From assembly GCA_020248265.1 (NCBI GenBank), contig JADCHX010000016.1, positions 1 through 43,100 on the forward strand: DNA of 43,100 nt. The letters are read 5' to 3'. Shown in pieces: positions 25,992 through 34,895 of the stretch. The stretch's first letter is position 1; every line of letters begins with the position of its first letter. This DNA is from Rhodocyclaceae bacterium. Its GTDB lineage: Bacteria > Pseudomonadota > Gammaproteobacteria > Burkholderiales > CAIKXV01. The notes under the pieces were generated by a model that was not told the DNA's origin, made no database searches, and worked only from the letters and a program-made list of their open reading frames with translations. The position numbers and the translations under genes are program-made.

Positions 25992-28322
25992 TCAGGCCGC
26001 GGGCAATGCCGGGAACGCCGGGGGCGACACCCGCCGCTTCGACGCCGCCTCGTACGACGAGGCGACCTTCAGCAGCACGTCTTCACGGCCCGGTTCACAG
26101 CGGAACACCAGCGAGAACGGCATGCCAGGCGCCGCGACCTGCCGTGCGTGGTCCGAGCCGACCGTCTCGTAGCGTTTGCGGTCTGCGCTCAGCCGGAACT
26201 CCGGGTCGTATACCGTGGTGACGTAACCAGCCGGCACCAGCATCTCGGTCAGCCCCGCGTTCGGGCCGTTCAGCGACTCCGGGCGCAGGTTCTGCCAGAC
26301 GCCCGGTTGCCCCGCGCCGCCGATCTTCGCCGGCGGATACGGCGAATGCAGCCGTACCAGCGCATCGAGCCGGTTCTCGTACATCACCATCATGTCGACC
26401 CGGCGCAGCAGTTCGCGCAGCATGATCCGTTCGTTGATGCCCTGGCGCTGGCCGAGCGGGTTACGCATGTCGGCCACCTCTTCCCAGTTGGCGAACCAGG
26501 CCCGCTGGTCGTCACCCCAGAACTTCGTGCGCGCGTTGAGCGTCGGGAAATCCACTACCGACTCGCTGAAGCCGCGCGCCTTCCAGTCGGCGGCACGCCG
26601 GGTCAGGTACTGGGTCAGGTGGAAGCGGAAGGCCATCGCCATGTCCTGCTGCTGCACCGTCGGCACGTCGAGGTTCGACGGTGCAGGGATCAGCCCTTCG
26701 GCCAGCTTCACGAAGTAGTCGATCGGCTGCATGGAACCCGAGCCGAAGAACTTCCCGGGCTGGAACTCGGTGCGCACGATGGCCTCGGCGAATTCCCGGA
26801 ACAGCGGCAGCCCGTCGGCACCCAGGCGGAACAGCAGGTCGGGCATCAGCACCGGAACCATGCGCGCGAGCGCGCGACGGAAGTCCACCGTCATCTGCTC
26901 GCAGTCGGCATCCGGCGTCCACAGCGGATCGCTCGACTCGACCAGCGTCGCGCCCAGGTGGCCACCGAGCACCGACTTGATCTCGGCGCAGGCGGCCTCG
27001 ACGATCGGCTGCTCGCTCTTCGAGCCGCGCGGATACACCATCGACTCGCGGATCACGCCCAGCCGCATGCCGGCCAGCGCGCCGGGGGCGACCGCGCACT
27101 GCGCATGCTTCGCATAGCCACCGGCCACGATCGACGAGCGCGGCACGGTCGACCATTCGTCGCGCGGGTCGTAGTAGCCGCGCTCGGGATCCTTCAATGC
27201 GTCGAGCACCTTTGCGCAGTCGCCGAGCGACCGGCACAGGATGCCGGTACGGTCGACGTAGATGTCCACGCCGATCGCGCCACCGTCGAAGCCGATCATC
27301 GACTTGTGCGGCAGGATCAGCGCCACGGAGTTGTGGTTGGACGGCCCGCGGCAGGAGGCCCGCGTTTCCTCGCCCAGGCTCGCCATCACCAGGTTGGCGC
27401 CGACGGACACGCCCGAACCGGAGCTCGAACCGAGCGAACCGGAGCGTGTCGTGTCGTACGGATTGGACGGGTTACCGCCCCAGGTGCTGCGCTGGTAGCC
27501 GATGGTCGAGGGCAGTACCTTGAGCATCTTGTGCCGTCCACCGGGATCGGCTGCGCGGCCGTTGTACTCGGTGCACACCGCCTTGGCGAAGATGATGGCG
27601 CCCTTCGCGCGCAACTGGTCGACCAGCACATGGTCGCGCGCCGGCACGTCGATGTCATAGCGGGTGTCGCCACCGCCGGTGGAACGCATGTCCTTCGTAT
27701 CGAACGGATCCTTGAAGGAGAAGACCACGCCATACATCGGCATCTTCTCGAGGTCAGGGTTGCTGCCGTACTGCGCGTCGAGTTCCGCCGCACGCTCGAG
27801 CGCATCGGGCTGGTGGCGGAACGCGTCGCACATCGGCGGCGCGCCGGGCGGCAGCGGCCCTAGCGATGGATGGCGGTCGAAGTCGCCCTTGCAGGTGACC
27901 GAACGCTCGCCGCGGATGTTGATCGTCGACAGCGCGTTGACCTGCCCTGCATCCGGGATGCCGGCGACCATGCCGTACTGCTGCGCGACCTCGGGGTCGG
28001 AGGCGGTGGCGTCCATCCGGCCGAATTCGATCGGCAGCCCCTCGTACTTGTCGAGGTCGGGCAGCCAGTCGGCAGCCTTCACCGTCTTCGTCGGGAATGC
28101 GAGCGGCGATCCGCCGCGCACCGTTCCCGTGGCAGGCGCGACATCGGCACCGTCTTCGGTGATCAGCATGCTGGACACGCCATTGAACGCGCGTACCCGC
28201 TTCAGGTAGTGCTCGACCACCTTCACGCAGGTGGTGCGGCCATCGCGGATGGCCTGCTGCATCTCGCCGATGGTGGCCTCTTCGAGGCGGAAGGGTTCAC
28301 TGGCTGCGCTGGATGTGTTCAC
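25992..28322 (-). CDS. Large amidase-signature family protein
   Basis: This protein of about 776 residues carries the amidase Ser-Ser-Lys triad: catalytic Lys in VVFSFKDPFDT (about 204), the cis-Ser in GSLGSSSGSG (about 300) and the nucleophile Ser in ETRASCRGP (about 323). The usual GGSIR is replaced by ASCRG. It hydrolyses C-N amide bonds; the substrate is unknown. It is much longer than usual amidases (450-550), with an insertion before the Lys motif and a long C-terminal part. No signal peptide is seen. The frame opens at ATG 28418, but the first 32 residues look non-coding, so GTG 28322 is used; the start is uncertain. Confidence 0.85.
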   Translation of the reverse strand: MNTSSAASEPFRLEEATIGEMQQAIRDGRTTCVKVVEHYLKRVRAFNGVSSMLITEDGADVAPATGTVRGGSPLAFPTKTVKAADWLPDLDKYEGLPIEFGRMDATASDPEVAQQYGMVAGIPDAGQVNALSTINIRGERSVTCKGDFDRHPSLGPLPPGAPPMCDAFRHQPDALERAAELDAQYGSNPDLEKMPMYGVVFSFKDPFDTKDMRSTGGGDTRYDIDVPARDHVLVDQLRAKGAIIFAKAVCTEYNGRAADPGGRHKMLKVLPSTIGYQRSTWGGNPSNPYDTTRSGSLGSSSGSGVSVGANLVMASLGEETRASCRGPSNHNSVALILPHKSMIGFDGGAIGVDIYVDRTGILCRSLGDCAKVLDALKDPERGYYDPRDEWSTVPRSSIVAGGYAKHAQCAVAPGALAGMRLGVIRESMVYPRGSKSEQPIVEAACAEIKSVLGGHLGATLVESSDPLWTPDADCEQMTVDFRRALARMVPVLMPDLLFRLGADGLPLFREFAEAIVRTEFQPGKFFGSGSMQPIDYFVKLAEGLIPAPSNLDVPTVQQQDMAMAFRFHLTQYLTRRAADWKARGFSESVVDFPTLNARTKFWGDDQRAWFANWEEVADMRNPLGQRQGINERIMLRELLRRVDMMVMYENRLDALVRLHSPYPPAKIGGAGQPGVWQNLRPESLNGPNAGLTEMLVPAGYVTTVYDPEFRLSADRKRYETVGSDHARQVAAPGMPFSLVFRCEPGREDVLLKVASSYEAASKRRVSPPAFPALPAA

Positions 28323-28598
28323 GGTGCGTCCGCTGTCTTGGCTGTGGAAGCGGAAGCTTACCGCCACCGTCGCCCGCGCGCAGCGCGGACGAGGATGGCC
28401 GCAGCACACGGCTTGCATGCACTGGTGCCCACGTCGCGCGCGAAACGCGAACGGGTGTGCGTGGTTGACGCAAACCGGCCTGTCCAGCGAAATTTATAGT
28501 TGGGCTTCCTGGGCCGCAGATCGTCAACGGGACGGTGCACGTACCGTTATTCGACTCAACACAGGCCATCTGTGTCATCCCAAGGAAAGGAAGAAAAA

Positions 28599-28892
28599 AT
28601 GAGCAAGATCGTGACGATGCTGATCGCTGGCCTTTTCGTGGCAGGCAACGCAGTTGCACAAGGCACCCCCGCCCCGTCGGCTCCCGCGAAGAGCCCGGTC
28701 GCCGCCACCCCGGCAGCGCCCGCGAAGAGCACGGCCACCGCCACCCCGGCAGCGCCCGCGGCCCCCGCCGCAACGCCGGCCACCCCGGCCAAGCCGTCGA
28801 CCGGTGCGCCGGTTGCCGAGGCGAAGAAGGCCGACGCGAAGGCTGCCGTTACCGAGGCGAAGAAGGCCGTGCCCGAAACCGCCAAGAAGTAA
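28599..28892 (+). CDS. Small exported Ala/Pro-rich protein
   Basis: This 97-residue protein has a signal peptide (MSKIVTMLIAGLFVAGNAVA, cleaved before QG). The mature part is low-complexity: APAKS and TPAAPA repeats, then a Lys/Ala/Glu end (AEAKKADAKAAVTEAKKAV). GGAAG lies before the ATG. Such proteins are common in Burkholderiales and probably lie in the periplasm as disordered or wall-associated polypeptides; no function is known. The repeats suggest the length varies between strains. Confidence 0.75.
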   Translation: MSKIVTMLIAGLFVAGNAVAQGTPAPSAPAKSPVAATPAAPAKSTATATPAAPAAPAATPATPAKPSTGAPVAEAKKADAKAAVTEAKKAVPETAKK

Positions 28893-28903
28893 CTGCACGG
28901 TGG

Positions 28904-28928
28904 CGGCTGCATCGCGATCCGATGCAGC
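28904..28928 (+). terminator. Hairpin just after the Ala/Pro-rich gene
   Basis: GGCTGCATCG and CGATGCAGCC are exact inverted repeats around a 5-base loop, 12 bases after the stop. No T-run follows. Confidence 0.5.
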
Positions 28929-28972
28929 CGTCGCAGTGCAGCCCCCTGCGCCCCTGCGCAGACGGGCTCGTG

Positions 28973-29017
28973 CGAGCGGACGTACCTGCCTCCAAGCCAG
29001 GGACGTCCGCTCTTTCT
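28973..29017 (+). terminator. Terminator between convergent genes, T-rich on the plus side
   Basis: GAGCGGACGT (28973-28982) pairs with ACGTCCGCTC (29002-29011) and is followed by TTTCTT. It lies directly before the 3' end of the MFS gene, so it probably stops transcripts from the plus strand and may work in both directions. Confidence 0.6.
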
Positions 29018-29021
29018 TCGT

Positions 29022-30215
29022 TCAGTCCGGCGACGGGCGAACGAACAGCGCTGCTCCGGCCAACCCGAGCAGACCGACCAGCACGAACGAGGCTACGTAA
29101 CTCCCGGTCGCCGCGTGTGCTACATAGAACACCGTCGGCCACACCATCACCCCGGCATAGGTGCAGAACATGGTGCCACCGGTAGCCGCAGTGGCCATCC
29201 CGGGCGGCGCGCGATGCGCGACCTCGGCGAGGTACACGCCGTTCCATGCGATCGACGAGAGGCCGGCAGCCGCTGACATTGCAATAACCGCCGCCAGCGG
29301 CCACGATGGCTGCACGCAGGCCAGGCCGAGCGAGGTCATGCCCATCAACAGGCTCACCAGCGCGAGCGTGCGCCGCGGCGCCAGCAGATTGTCGGCGACC
29401 CAGCCCCAGCCGATGCGACCGACCAGTCCGCCGATCATCGCGCAGGTCATGGCGAGCCCGGCCTGCCCCAGGCCCAGCCCGGTCTCGGTGAGAAACACCA
29501 CCAGATAGGTGACGACGCACATCTGTATGCCGGCAAACACGAACGAACCGATCGCCAGTTCACGCAGCCTCGGCAGGCGCCACACCAGCGCGAGCGAACC
29601 GAGCGGCGACGTGCTTGCTGACGGACCGCTGCCACGCACGCCTTCATCGAAGTCGCGCTGCAGCGGCTGGCACAGCACCGCACCGGCGACAACGGCCGCG
29701 GCCAGCACGAACGCCGCCACCTGCCAGTCGAACGCCGCCACCAGTGCCGGGATCGCCAGGCCGCACACCCCGGCCCCCACCGGCACGCCGGTCTGCTTGA
29801 CCGAGAAGCCGAGCGACCGGAAGCGCGCCGGCAGGGTCGACACCAGGATGATCGCCGATGACGGCGTGACAGGCCCGTAGCCGAGCCCGAGCAGCATCGC
29901 ACCGAGCACCACCAGCGGCAGCGAGGCGGTGGCCACCAGCGCGATGCCCGCGGCGCACAGCAGCAGGCAGATCTGGCTTGCACGCAACGCGCCGAGCGCA
30001 GCCACCGGGCGGGCACTGGAGACGGCGGCGATGGCGGCGAACAGATAGACGAGCGAGGTGAACACGCCGACCGTCGACGGGTCCAGCCCCATCGTGCGGG
30101 TGGCCGCAGGTGCGAGCACCGGCGGTGCGAAGATCACCAGCGCGACGCCGGCCTGCACCGCGAACGCGACGCCGACCGCGGTGGTCACGCCGACCCTGGG
30201 CGCATCCGCGCTCAC
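29022..30215 (-). CDS. MFS transporter
   Basis: This 397-residue protein has about 12 hydrophobic spans in two halves. It shows the loop motif GLGYGPVTPSSAIIL in the N-half, FSVKQTGVPVGAGVCGLAIP (motif-C-like Gly/Pro pattern) and GRIGWGWVADNLL between spans. The closest style is the CynX/NimT-like group, whose substrates are anions or drugs; the substrate here is not predictable. It starts with GTG that overlaps the hrpA stop by 4 bases (GTGA), so it is translated with hrpA. This pairing of an RNA helicase with a transporter is probably just operon tightness. Confidence 0.88.
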   Translation of the reverse strand: MSADAPRVGVTTAVGVAFAVQAGVALVIFAPPVLAPAATRTMGLDPSTVGVFTSLVYLFAAIAAVSSARPVAALGALRASQICLLLCAAGIALVATASLPLVVLGAMLLGLGYGPVTPSSAIILVSTLPARFRSLGFSVKQTGVPVGAGVCGLAIPALVAAFDWQVAAFVLAAAVVAGAVLCQPLQRDFDEGVRGSGPSASTSPLGSLALVWRLPRLRELAIGSFVFAGIQMCVVTYLVVFLTETGLGLGQAGLAMTCAMIGGLVGRIGWGWVADNLLAPRRTLALVSLLMGMTSLGLACVQPSWPLAAVIAMSAAAGLSSIAWNGVYLAEVAHRAPPGMATAATGGTMFCTYAGVMVWPTVFYVAHAATGSYVASFVLVGLLGLAGAALFVRPSPD

Positions 30216-33200
30216 TGCAGTTCTTCCCAGGCCTTCTGCAGGCGCTTGATCGACACCGGTGCCGGCGTGCGCAGTTCCTGGGCGAACAGCGATACCCGGA
30301 GTTCCTCGACCTGCCAGCGTAGCGCCTCCGCGCCCGGGTCGGGTTCACCGGCCGCGTGTCGTTCTTCGAGCCGGCGGTCGATCCGCTTCGCCAGGCCGGC
30401 AATCGCCTCGGCATGCCGGCGATCACGGTCCGGGTTACCTGGATACTTCGCCAGGCGCAGTTCCATCGCCTTCAGGTAGCGCGGCAGGTGCGGCAACTGC
30501 TCCCACGGGGTGCCCAGCATGAAGCCCGGACGGACCAGCCGCGACAACTGCACGCGCATGTCGGCGGCGATGCGCGCGAGCGCCGGTGGCGGCGATGACA
30601 CCAGCGGCGCGACCTTCGCATACGCCTGGGCCACCTGCCCGAACAAGCGGAGCGCGCCATCGGCCACCGCAGGCACTCGTGCGCGCGCGCGCGTGCGCTG
30701 CTGCTCGTACTGGGCCTTGGACCGCGGCAGCAGGTCATCGCCGATGAAGGCGCGATCGGCCACCGCCGCGACCACGTCCTCCACCAGCGCATCAGGCGGC
30801 GCCACCAGGCGCAACGCGAGCAGCGCCTCCTTCTGGTCGCGCACCCGCTTCTCGAGCATGCGCATCGGCTCCTTCATCTCGAGGCGCATCAGCCGCACGA
30901 CGCCGCGGCGGGTCGACGCAGTCGCGGACGGTTCGGTGTCGAACAGGCGCAGCGCGACGCCCTTGCCTTCGTCCTCGATGCCCGGATGCGCGGTCAGGCG
31001 CCGTCCGCCCTGGGTGACCGCGATCGACGCCGGCAGCTCGCCGAAATCCCAGGCCGTGATGCCGCTGCGTTCGAACGCGCTGCCGGCCTCGCTCACCGCG
31101 AGCTGCGCCGCCTCGCCCAGCTGCGCGCGCAGTGCCGGCAGGTCACGCCCCAGCGCCAGCTCGCGCCCGGCGTCATCGACCACCCGGTAGTTCATGCGCA
31201 GGTGGGCAGGCAGGTCGCCGCTGCTGGTCGCCGACTGCTGGATCGCGCGCCAGGTCTCGACCGTGAAGGCCTCGCCGGTCTCGCGCTTCACGAACGCGAC
31301 CAGGGCCTGCTCGAAGGGCGGCCGTCCGCCGGCACCGCGCGCGCCGACCGATTCTCCACCGCGGTCGACCCATTCGAGGAAGCGGGTCACATGCTCGGGC
31401 ACCGGGATCAGCCGCTTGCGGATGGCCTTGGGCAACGCCTTCAGGCAGGCCGCGACCTTGTCCCGGATCATGCCCGGCACCAGCCAGTCGAACTGTCCGG
31501 GATCGATACGGTTGAGCACCGGCAACGGCACCGACAGCGTGACCCCGTCGAGCGGATGCCCCGGCTCGAACCGGTAGACGAGCTTCAGGACCAGCGCATC
31601 GACCTCGACCTGCGCCGGAAAGAGTTCTTCGGTGACCGCCGAGGCCGCATGGCGCATCAGGTAATCGCGGGTCAGGAACAGCCGCTTCGGGTCGTCCTTC
31701 TCGGCCGTACGCCGCCAGGTCTCGAACGCTGCGCCATTGTGGATGCCCTCGCCGACACGCTCGGCATAGAACTCGGCGATCGCCTCGGGATCGACCAGCA
31801 CGTCCTTGCGCCGTGCCTTGTGTTCCAGCGCCTCGACCTCGCGGATAAGCCGCCGGTTGTGCTCGAGGAACGGTGCCTGCGTACCCTTCGGCACCCAGGC
31901 GCCGTCGACCAGCCCTTCGCGGATGAAGATCTCGCGCGCCTTCACAGGGTCGATCGGACCGTAGTGCACCTTGCGCCGGGCCACCAGCGTCAGCCCGAAC
32001 AGGGTCACCCGTTCGTATGCGATCACCATCGCGCGTTCGGCCTCGAAACGCGGATCGAAGTGTTCACGCTTGAGCAATGCCGCGCCGACCTGCTCGATCA
32101 CCTCGGGCTCGACCCTGGCCACCAGTCGTGCGTAGAGCCGGGTGGTCTCGGTCAACTCCGCCGCCACCACCCACTTCGGCTTCGCCTTGCGCAGGCCGGA
32201 CGACGGATGCACGTTGAAGCGGATGCCGCGCGCGCCGGCATAGCCGTCGCCCTCCTCCAGCTTGAAGCCGATGTTGCCGATGAAGCCGGCGAGCAAGGCC
32301 CGGTGCAAGGCATCACCCTTGGCGGGCTGGTCGTTGATGCGCCAACCGAGCTCGGACACGGTCGCATGCAACTGGCCATGCACGTCGCGCCATTCGCGCA
32401 GCCGGCGCGGCGACAGGAAGCGCGCCTGCATCGCCTCGACATGCTTGCGGTTGGACTTCTTGTGCTGCAGCGACTCCTCGTGGAACTTCCAGATCGCCAG
32501 CAGCGTCGCGAAGTCGGACTTGTCGTCGACGAACTCGGCATGCGCACGGTCGGCGGCCTCGGACTGCTCGAACGGCCGGTCGCGCGGATCCTGCACCGCG
32601 AGCACCGAGCACACGACCAGTGCCTCGGCCAGGCAGCCGCCGTCGCGCGCTGCGACCAGGATCCGGCCCAGCCGCGGATCGGTCGGGAAGCGCGCCAGTT
32701 CGCGGCCGATGCGCGTCAGCCTGCGCGCCTCGTCGATCGCGCCGAGCTCGGTGAGCAGCTGGTAGCCATCGGCCACCGCACGCGGCGTCGGCGGGTCGAT
32801 GAACGGGAAGTCCTCCACCTCGGGCAGCCCGAGCGCCTTCATGCGCAGGATCACCGCGGCGATCGAGGTACGCAGGATCTCAGGGTCGGTGAACGCGGGA
32901 CGCGCATCGAAGCCCGGCTCGTCGTACAGCCGGATGCAGACGCCCGGGCCCAGGCGTCCGCAGCGCCCCGCCCGCTGGTTCGCGGCCGCGCGCGACACCG
33001 GCTCGACCTGCAGCATCTCTACCTTGTTGCGGAAGCTGTAGCGCTTGACCCGGGCGACGCCGGTATCGACCACGTAGCGGATGCCCGGCACGGTGAGCGA
33101 GGTCTCGGCGACGTTGGTAGCGAGCACGATGCGCCGGCCGCCATCGGGCTTGAATACCCGCTCCTGTTCCTCGAAGGACAGCCGGGCGAACAGCGGCAGG

Positions 33201-34027
33201 ATCTCGTAGCCCTTCGGATGGTGCTTGCGCAGTGCCTCTGCAGTATCGCGGATCTCGCGCTCACCCGGCAGGAACACCAGGATGTCGCCACCCATCGAGC
33301 CGGCGGTCCGGTCACGCGCGAGTTCGTCGACTGCATCGAGGATCGGCTGCGCCGGGTCCTCGTCGCGCGCATCGTCCTCGTCGGCCTCGACGGGAGGCCG
33401 GTAGCGCGTCTCCACCGGATACAGGCGACCGGACACCTCGATCACCGGCGCGCCGTCGAAGAACGCCGAGAAGCGCTGCGCATCGATCGTGGCCGAGGTG
33501 ACGATCACCTTCAGGTCCGCGCGCCGCCGCACCAGCCCGCGCAGGAACCCGAGCAGGAAGTCGATGTTCAGGCTGCGCTCGTGCGCCTCGTCGATGATCA
33601 GCGTGTCGTAGGCACGCAGGTCGCGGTCGTGCTCGAGCTCCGCGAGCAGGATGCCGTCGGTCATCAGCTTCACATGGCCATCGCGCGAGAGCTTGTCTGA
33701 GAAGCGGACCTTGTAGCCGACCACCGTGCCCAGCGGTGTTCCCAGCTCCTGCGCGATGCGGGTGGCGACGCTGCGCGCCGCGAGCCGCCGCGGCTGGGTG
33801 TGTCCGATCAGCCCCTCGATGCCGCGGCCCAGTTCCAGGCACAGCTTGGGCAGCTGGGTGGTCTTGCCCGAGCCGGTCTCACCGCAGACGATGACCACAC
33901 GGCTGGCGCGGATGGCTTCGGCGATCTCGGCCCGCTTGCCGGAGACCGGCAGCTCTTCCGGATAGGTGATCGGCGGCAGCGCGGCGCGGCGGCGGGCGAT
34001 GTCGGCGGGGGAGAAGCGGGCGGTCAC
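30212..34027 (-). CDS. hrpA: ATP-dependent RNA helicase HrpA
   Basis: This 1271-residue protein, close to the E. coli HrpA length of 1300, is a DEAH-box helicase. Walker A GETGSGKTT is at 49-57; DEAH is in LIIDEAHERS near 146; further helicase motifs are TSATID, FLPGEREI, ATNVAETSLT and NQRAGRCGR. These are followed by the winged-helix/ratchet region and the long HrpA-specific C-terminal domains (DUF3418 type, ending KRLQKAWEELQ). It unwinds RNA; in E. coli HrpA acts on mRNA and stalled ribosomes. It starts at GTG 34027. The MFS gene overlaps its stop. Confidence 0.95.
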   Translation of the reverse strand: MTARFSPADIARRRAALPPITYPEELPVSGKRAEIAEAIRASRVVIVCGETGSGKTTQLPKLCLELGRGIEGLIGHTQPRRLAARSVATRIAQELGTPLGTVVGYKVRFSDKLSRDGHVKLMTDGILLAELEHDRDLRAYDTLIIDEAHERSLNIDFLLGFLRGLVRRRADLKVIVTSATIDAQRFSAFFDGAPVIEVSGRLYPVETRYRPPVEADEDDARDEDPAQPILDAVDELARDRTAGSMGGDILVFLPGEREIRDTAEALRKHHPKGYEILPLFARLSFEEQERVFKPDGGRRIVLATNVAETSLTVPGIRYVVDTGVARVKRYSFRNKVEMLQVEPVSRAAANQRAGRCGRLGPGVCIRLYDEPGFDARPAFTDPEILRTSIAAVILRMKALGLPEVEDFPFIDPPTPRAVADGYQLLTELGAIDEARRLTRIGRELARFPTDPRLGRILVAARDGGCLAEALVVCSVLAVQDPRDRPFEQSEAADRAHAEFVDDKSDFATLLAIWKFHEESLQHKKSNRKHVEAMQARFLSPRRLREWRDVHGQLHATVSELGWRINDQPAKGDALHRALLAGFIGNIGFKLEEGDGYAGARGIRFNVHPSSGLRKAKPKWVVAAELTETTRLYARLVARVEPEVIEQVGAALLKREHFDPRFEAERAMVIAYERVTLFGLTLVARRKVHYGPIDPVKAREIFIREGLVDGAWVPKGTQAPFLEHNRRLIREVEALEHKARRKDVLVDPEAIAEFYAERVGEGIHNGAAFETWRRTAEKDDPKRLFLTRDYLMRHAASAVTEELFPAQVEVDALVLKLVYRFEPGHPLDGVTLSVPLPVLNRIDPGQFDWLVPGMIRDKVAACLKALPKAIRKRLIPVPEHVTRFLEWVDRGGESVGARGAGGRPPFEQALVAFVKRETGEAFTVETWRAIQQSATSSGDLPAHLRMNYRVVDDAGRELALGRDLPALRAQLGEAAQLAVSEAGSAFERSGITAWDFGELPASIAVTQGGRRLTAHPGIEDEGKGVALRLFDTEPSATASTRRGVVRLMRLEMKEPMRMLEKRVRDQKEALLALRLVAPPDALVEDVVAAVADRAFIGDDLLPRSKAQYEQQRTRARARVPAVADGALRLFGQVAQAYAKVAPLVSSPPPALARIAADMRVQLSRLVRPGFMLGTPWEQLPHLPRYLKAMELRLAKYPGNPDRDRRHAEAIAGLAKRIDRRLEERHAAGEPDPGAEALRWQVEELRVSLFAQELRTPAPVSIKRLQKAWEELQ

Positions 34028-34036
34028 GGTTGCTCG

Positions 34037-34042
34037 ATTGTA
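34037..34042 (-). promoter_or_regulatory. Candidate -10 box close to the hrpA start
   Basis: On the minus strand TACAAT (CTACAATC context) lies only 9 bases before the hrpA GTG. If it is the real -10, the mRNA would be almost leaderless. No convincing -35 is visible, so confidence is low. Confidence 0.28.
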
Positions 34043-34090
34043 GTGCGGGCGCGCTGGCGCTCGCGCGGGTCTGCACGCAGGGCCGGATGG

Positions 34091-34123
34091 AAAGAAAACG
34101 GCCGCGGATCGCTCCGCGGCCGT
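34091..34123 (-). terminator. Rho-independent terminator upstream of hrpA
   Basis: On the minus strand ACGGCCGCGGA and TCCGCGGCCGT form an exact 11-bp stem with a 4-base loop, followed by TTTCTTT. It ends whatever is transcribed leftward from the small ORF at 34399 and isolates hrpA. Confidence 0.82.
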
Positions 34124-34291
34124 CCACTGCAGGTGTTGCTGCTGTTGCAGGTACTGCTGGTTCGACTGCCTGGCTGCACGCCATGGCCCTGGAAACAGTC
34201 AGGGCCGACGCGCTCCCGGCGTCGAGGCGAAGAAGTCGAACGTCAGTGGCAACGTGCCTTCATCGTCTAGGAGGACGAATCTGCGCTGGAA

Positions 34292-34399
34292 TTACGCGCG
34301 GTCGGTCGACTTGATCACCACGCCGGGAAACGCTGGCGCGACACCCGCTGCCTTGACCGAGGCCACGACAGGGGAGAACTGCAGCAATCGACTAGACAT
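34292..34399 (-). CDS. Small ORF (35 aa) with full-length Shine-Dalgarno
   Basis: ATG 34399 to TAA 34292 codes for 35 residues, beginning MSSRLLQFSPVVASVKAAGV and ending in a basic tail. It is preceded by AAAGGAGGTGATCC, a 14-base match to the extended anti-SD pairing, with the GGAGG 7 bases before the ATG. A sigma-70-like promoter lies 44 bases upstream and an intrinsic terminator about 170 bases downstream. No known family is recognised. The same frame continues after the TAA for 28 more protein-like codons (FQRRFVLLDDEGTLPLTFDF...) to a TGA, so it may be the broken start of a longer protein, a leader peptide, or a small secreted or modified peptide. Confidence 0.5.
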   Translation of the reverse strand: MSSRLLQFSPVVASVKAAGVAPAFPGVVIKSTDRA

Positions 34400-34442
34400 C
34401 GGATCACCTCCTTTCCAGAAGCCCGGCACATGCCGTGCACGA

Positions 34443-34471
34443 ACGGTAGCAGAGCAAGCCGAGCCGATCAA
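34443..34471 (-). promoter_or_regulatory. Candidate promoter of the small ORF
   Basis: On the minus strand TTGATC (34471-34466), 17 bases, then TACCGT (34448-34443). The spacing is ideal and the gap to the Shine-Dalgarno is normal for a short leader. Confidence 0.4.
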
Positions 34472-34597
34472 ACCCGTGACGCGCGTCTGTCCGGTCGCGG
34501 CCACGCCGGCCCGGCCGGCGGGTGGCCTCAGCCGGCAGCCTTCCGGTTATCGACCAGCTTTGCATCCACCAGCTGCACGATCTCGATCACGCCGTGG

Positions 34598-34833
34598 TCA
34601 GTGGTAGTCGTCCTCGAACTGGTGGCGTACAGCGAGCACCACGACGTCCGTCGCGGACTCGATCTCGAAGAGCGCGATGTACCCGGCCCGCCCGAAAGGG
34701 ATTATCAGCTCGCGCAGGAACGGGCTGTCCGCAGCGCAGCGTCGAGTTTGCGCTGTAGCCTGGCGACGACTACGTCAGCTTCGACATAGTCGCCAGAAGC
34801 CTTCGCCTCGTCCCGAGCGCCGAATCGGGGTCA
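34598..34833 (-). pseudogene. Remnant of a RelE/ParE-type toxin and its antitoxin tail
   Basis: On the minus strand one frame (34833 to stop at 34705) reads DEAKASGDYVEADVVVARLQ and RKLDAAL, typical of the C-terminus of a ribbon-helix-helix antitoxin. A second frame, shifted near 34729, reads SPFLRELIIPFGRAGYIALF and VVVLAVRHQFEDDYH, typical of the last 45 residues of a RelE/ParE toxin. The first half of the toxin and the start of the antitoxin are missing, so it is an internal deletion plus truncation, not a working module. Confidence 0.6.
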
Positions 34834-34895
34834 GGTCTTGAGTTTTGCATCGGCGCGATGAAGACCCGACCCGACCGCCGAATCGGCGTCAAGTC
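34821..34895. repeat. Two 17-bp imperfect direct repeats around the toxin start
   Basis: cgaatcggggtcaggtc (34821-34837) and cgaatcggcgtcaagtc (34879-34895) match at 15 of 17 positions, 58 bases apart. The GGGGTCAGGTCTTGAGTTTTGC context resembles a sequence often found beside REP-type or transposase insertions. It marks a junction between the RelE remnant and the toxin gene. Confidence 0.45.

Noticed and set aside
25821-27863. A 680-codon plus-strand frame
   Set aside because: Antisense to the amidase, which has the catalytic triad.
30986-33700. A 904-codon plus-strand frame
   Set aside because: It is antisense to hrpA in a codon-phase shadow; it has no recognised domain, and hrpA shows all helicase motifs.
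34401-34414. ggatcacctccttt, identical to the 3' end of 16S rRNA
   Set aside because: Only this short stretch matches; there is no rRNA around it. On the other strand it is an extended Shine-Dalgarno in front of an ATG.
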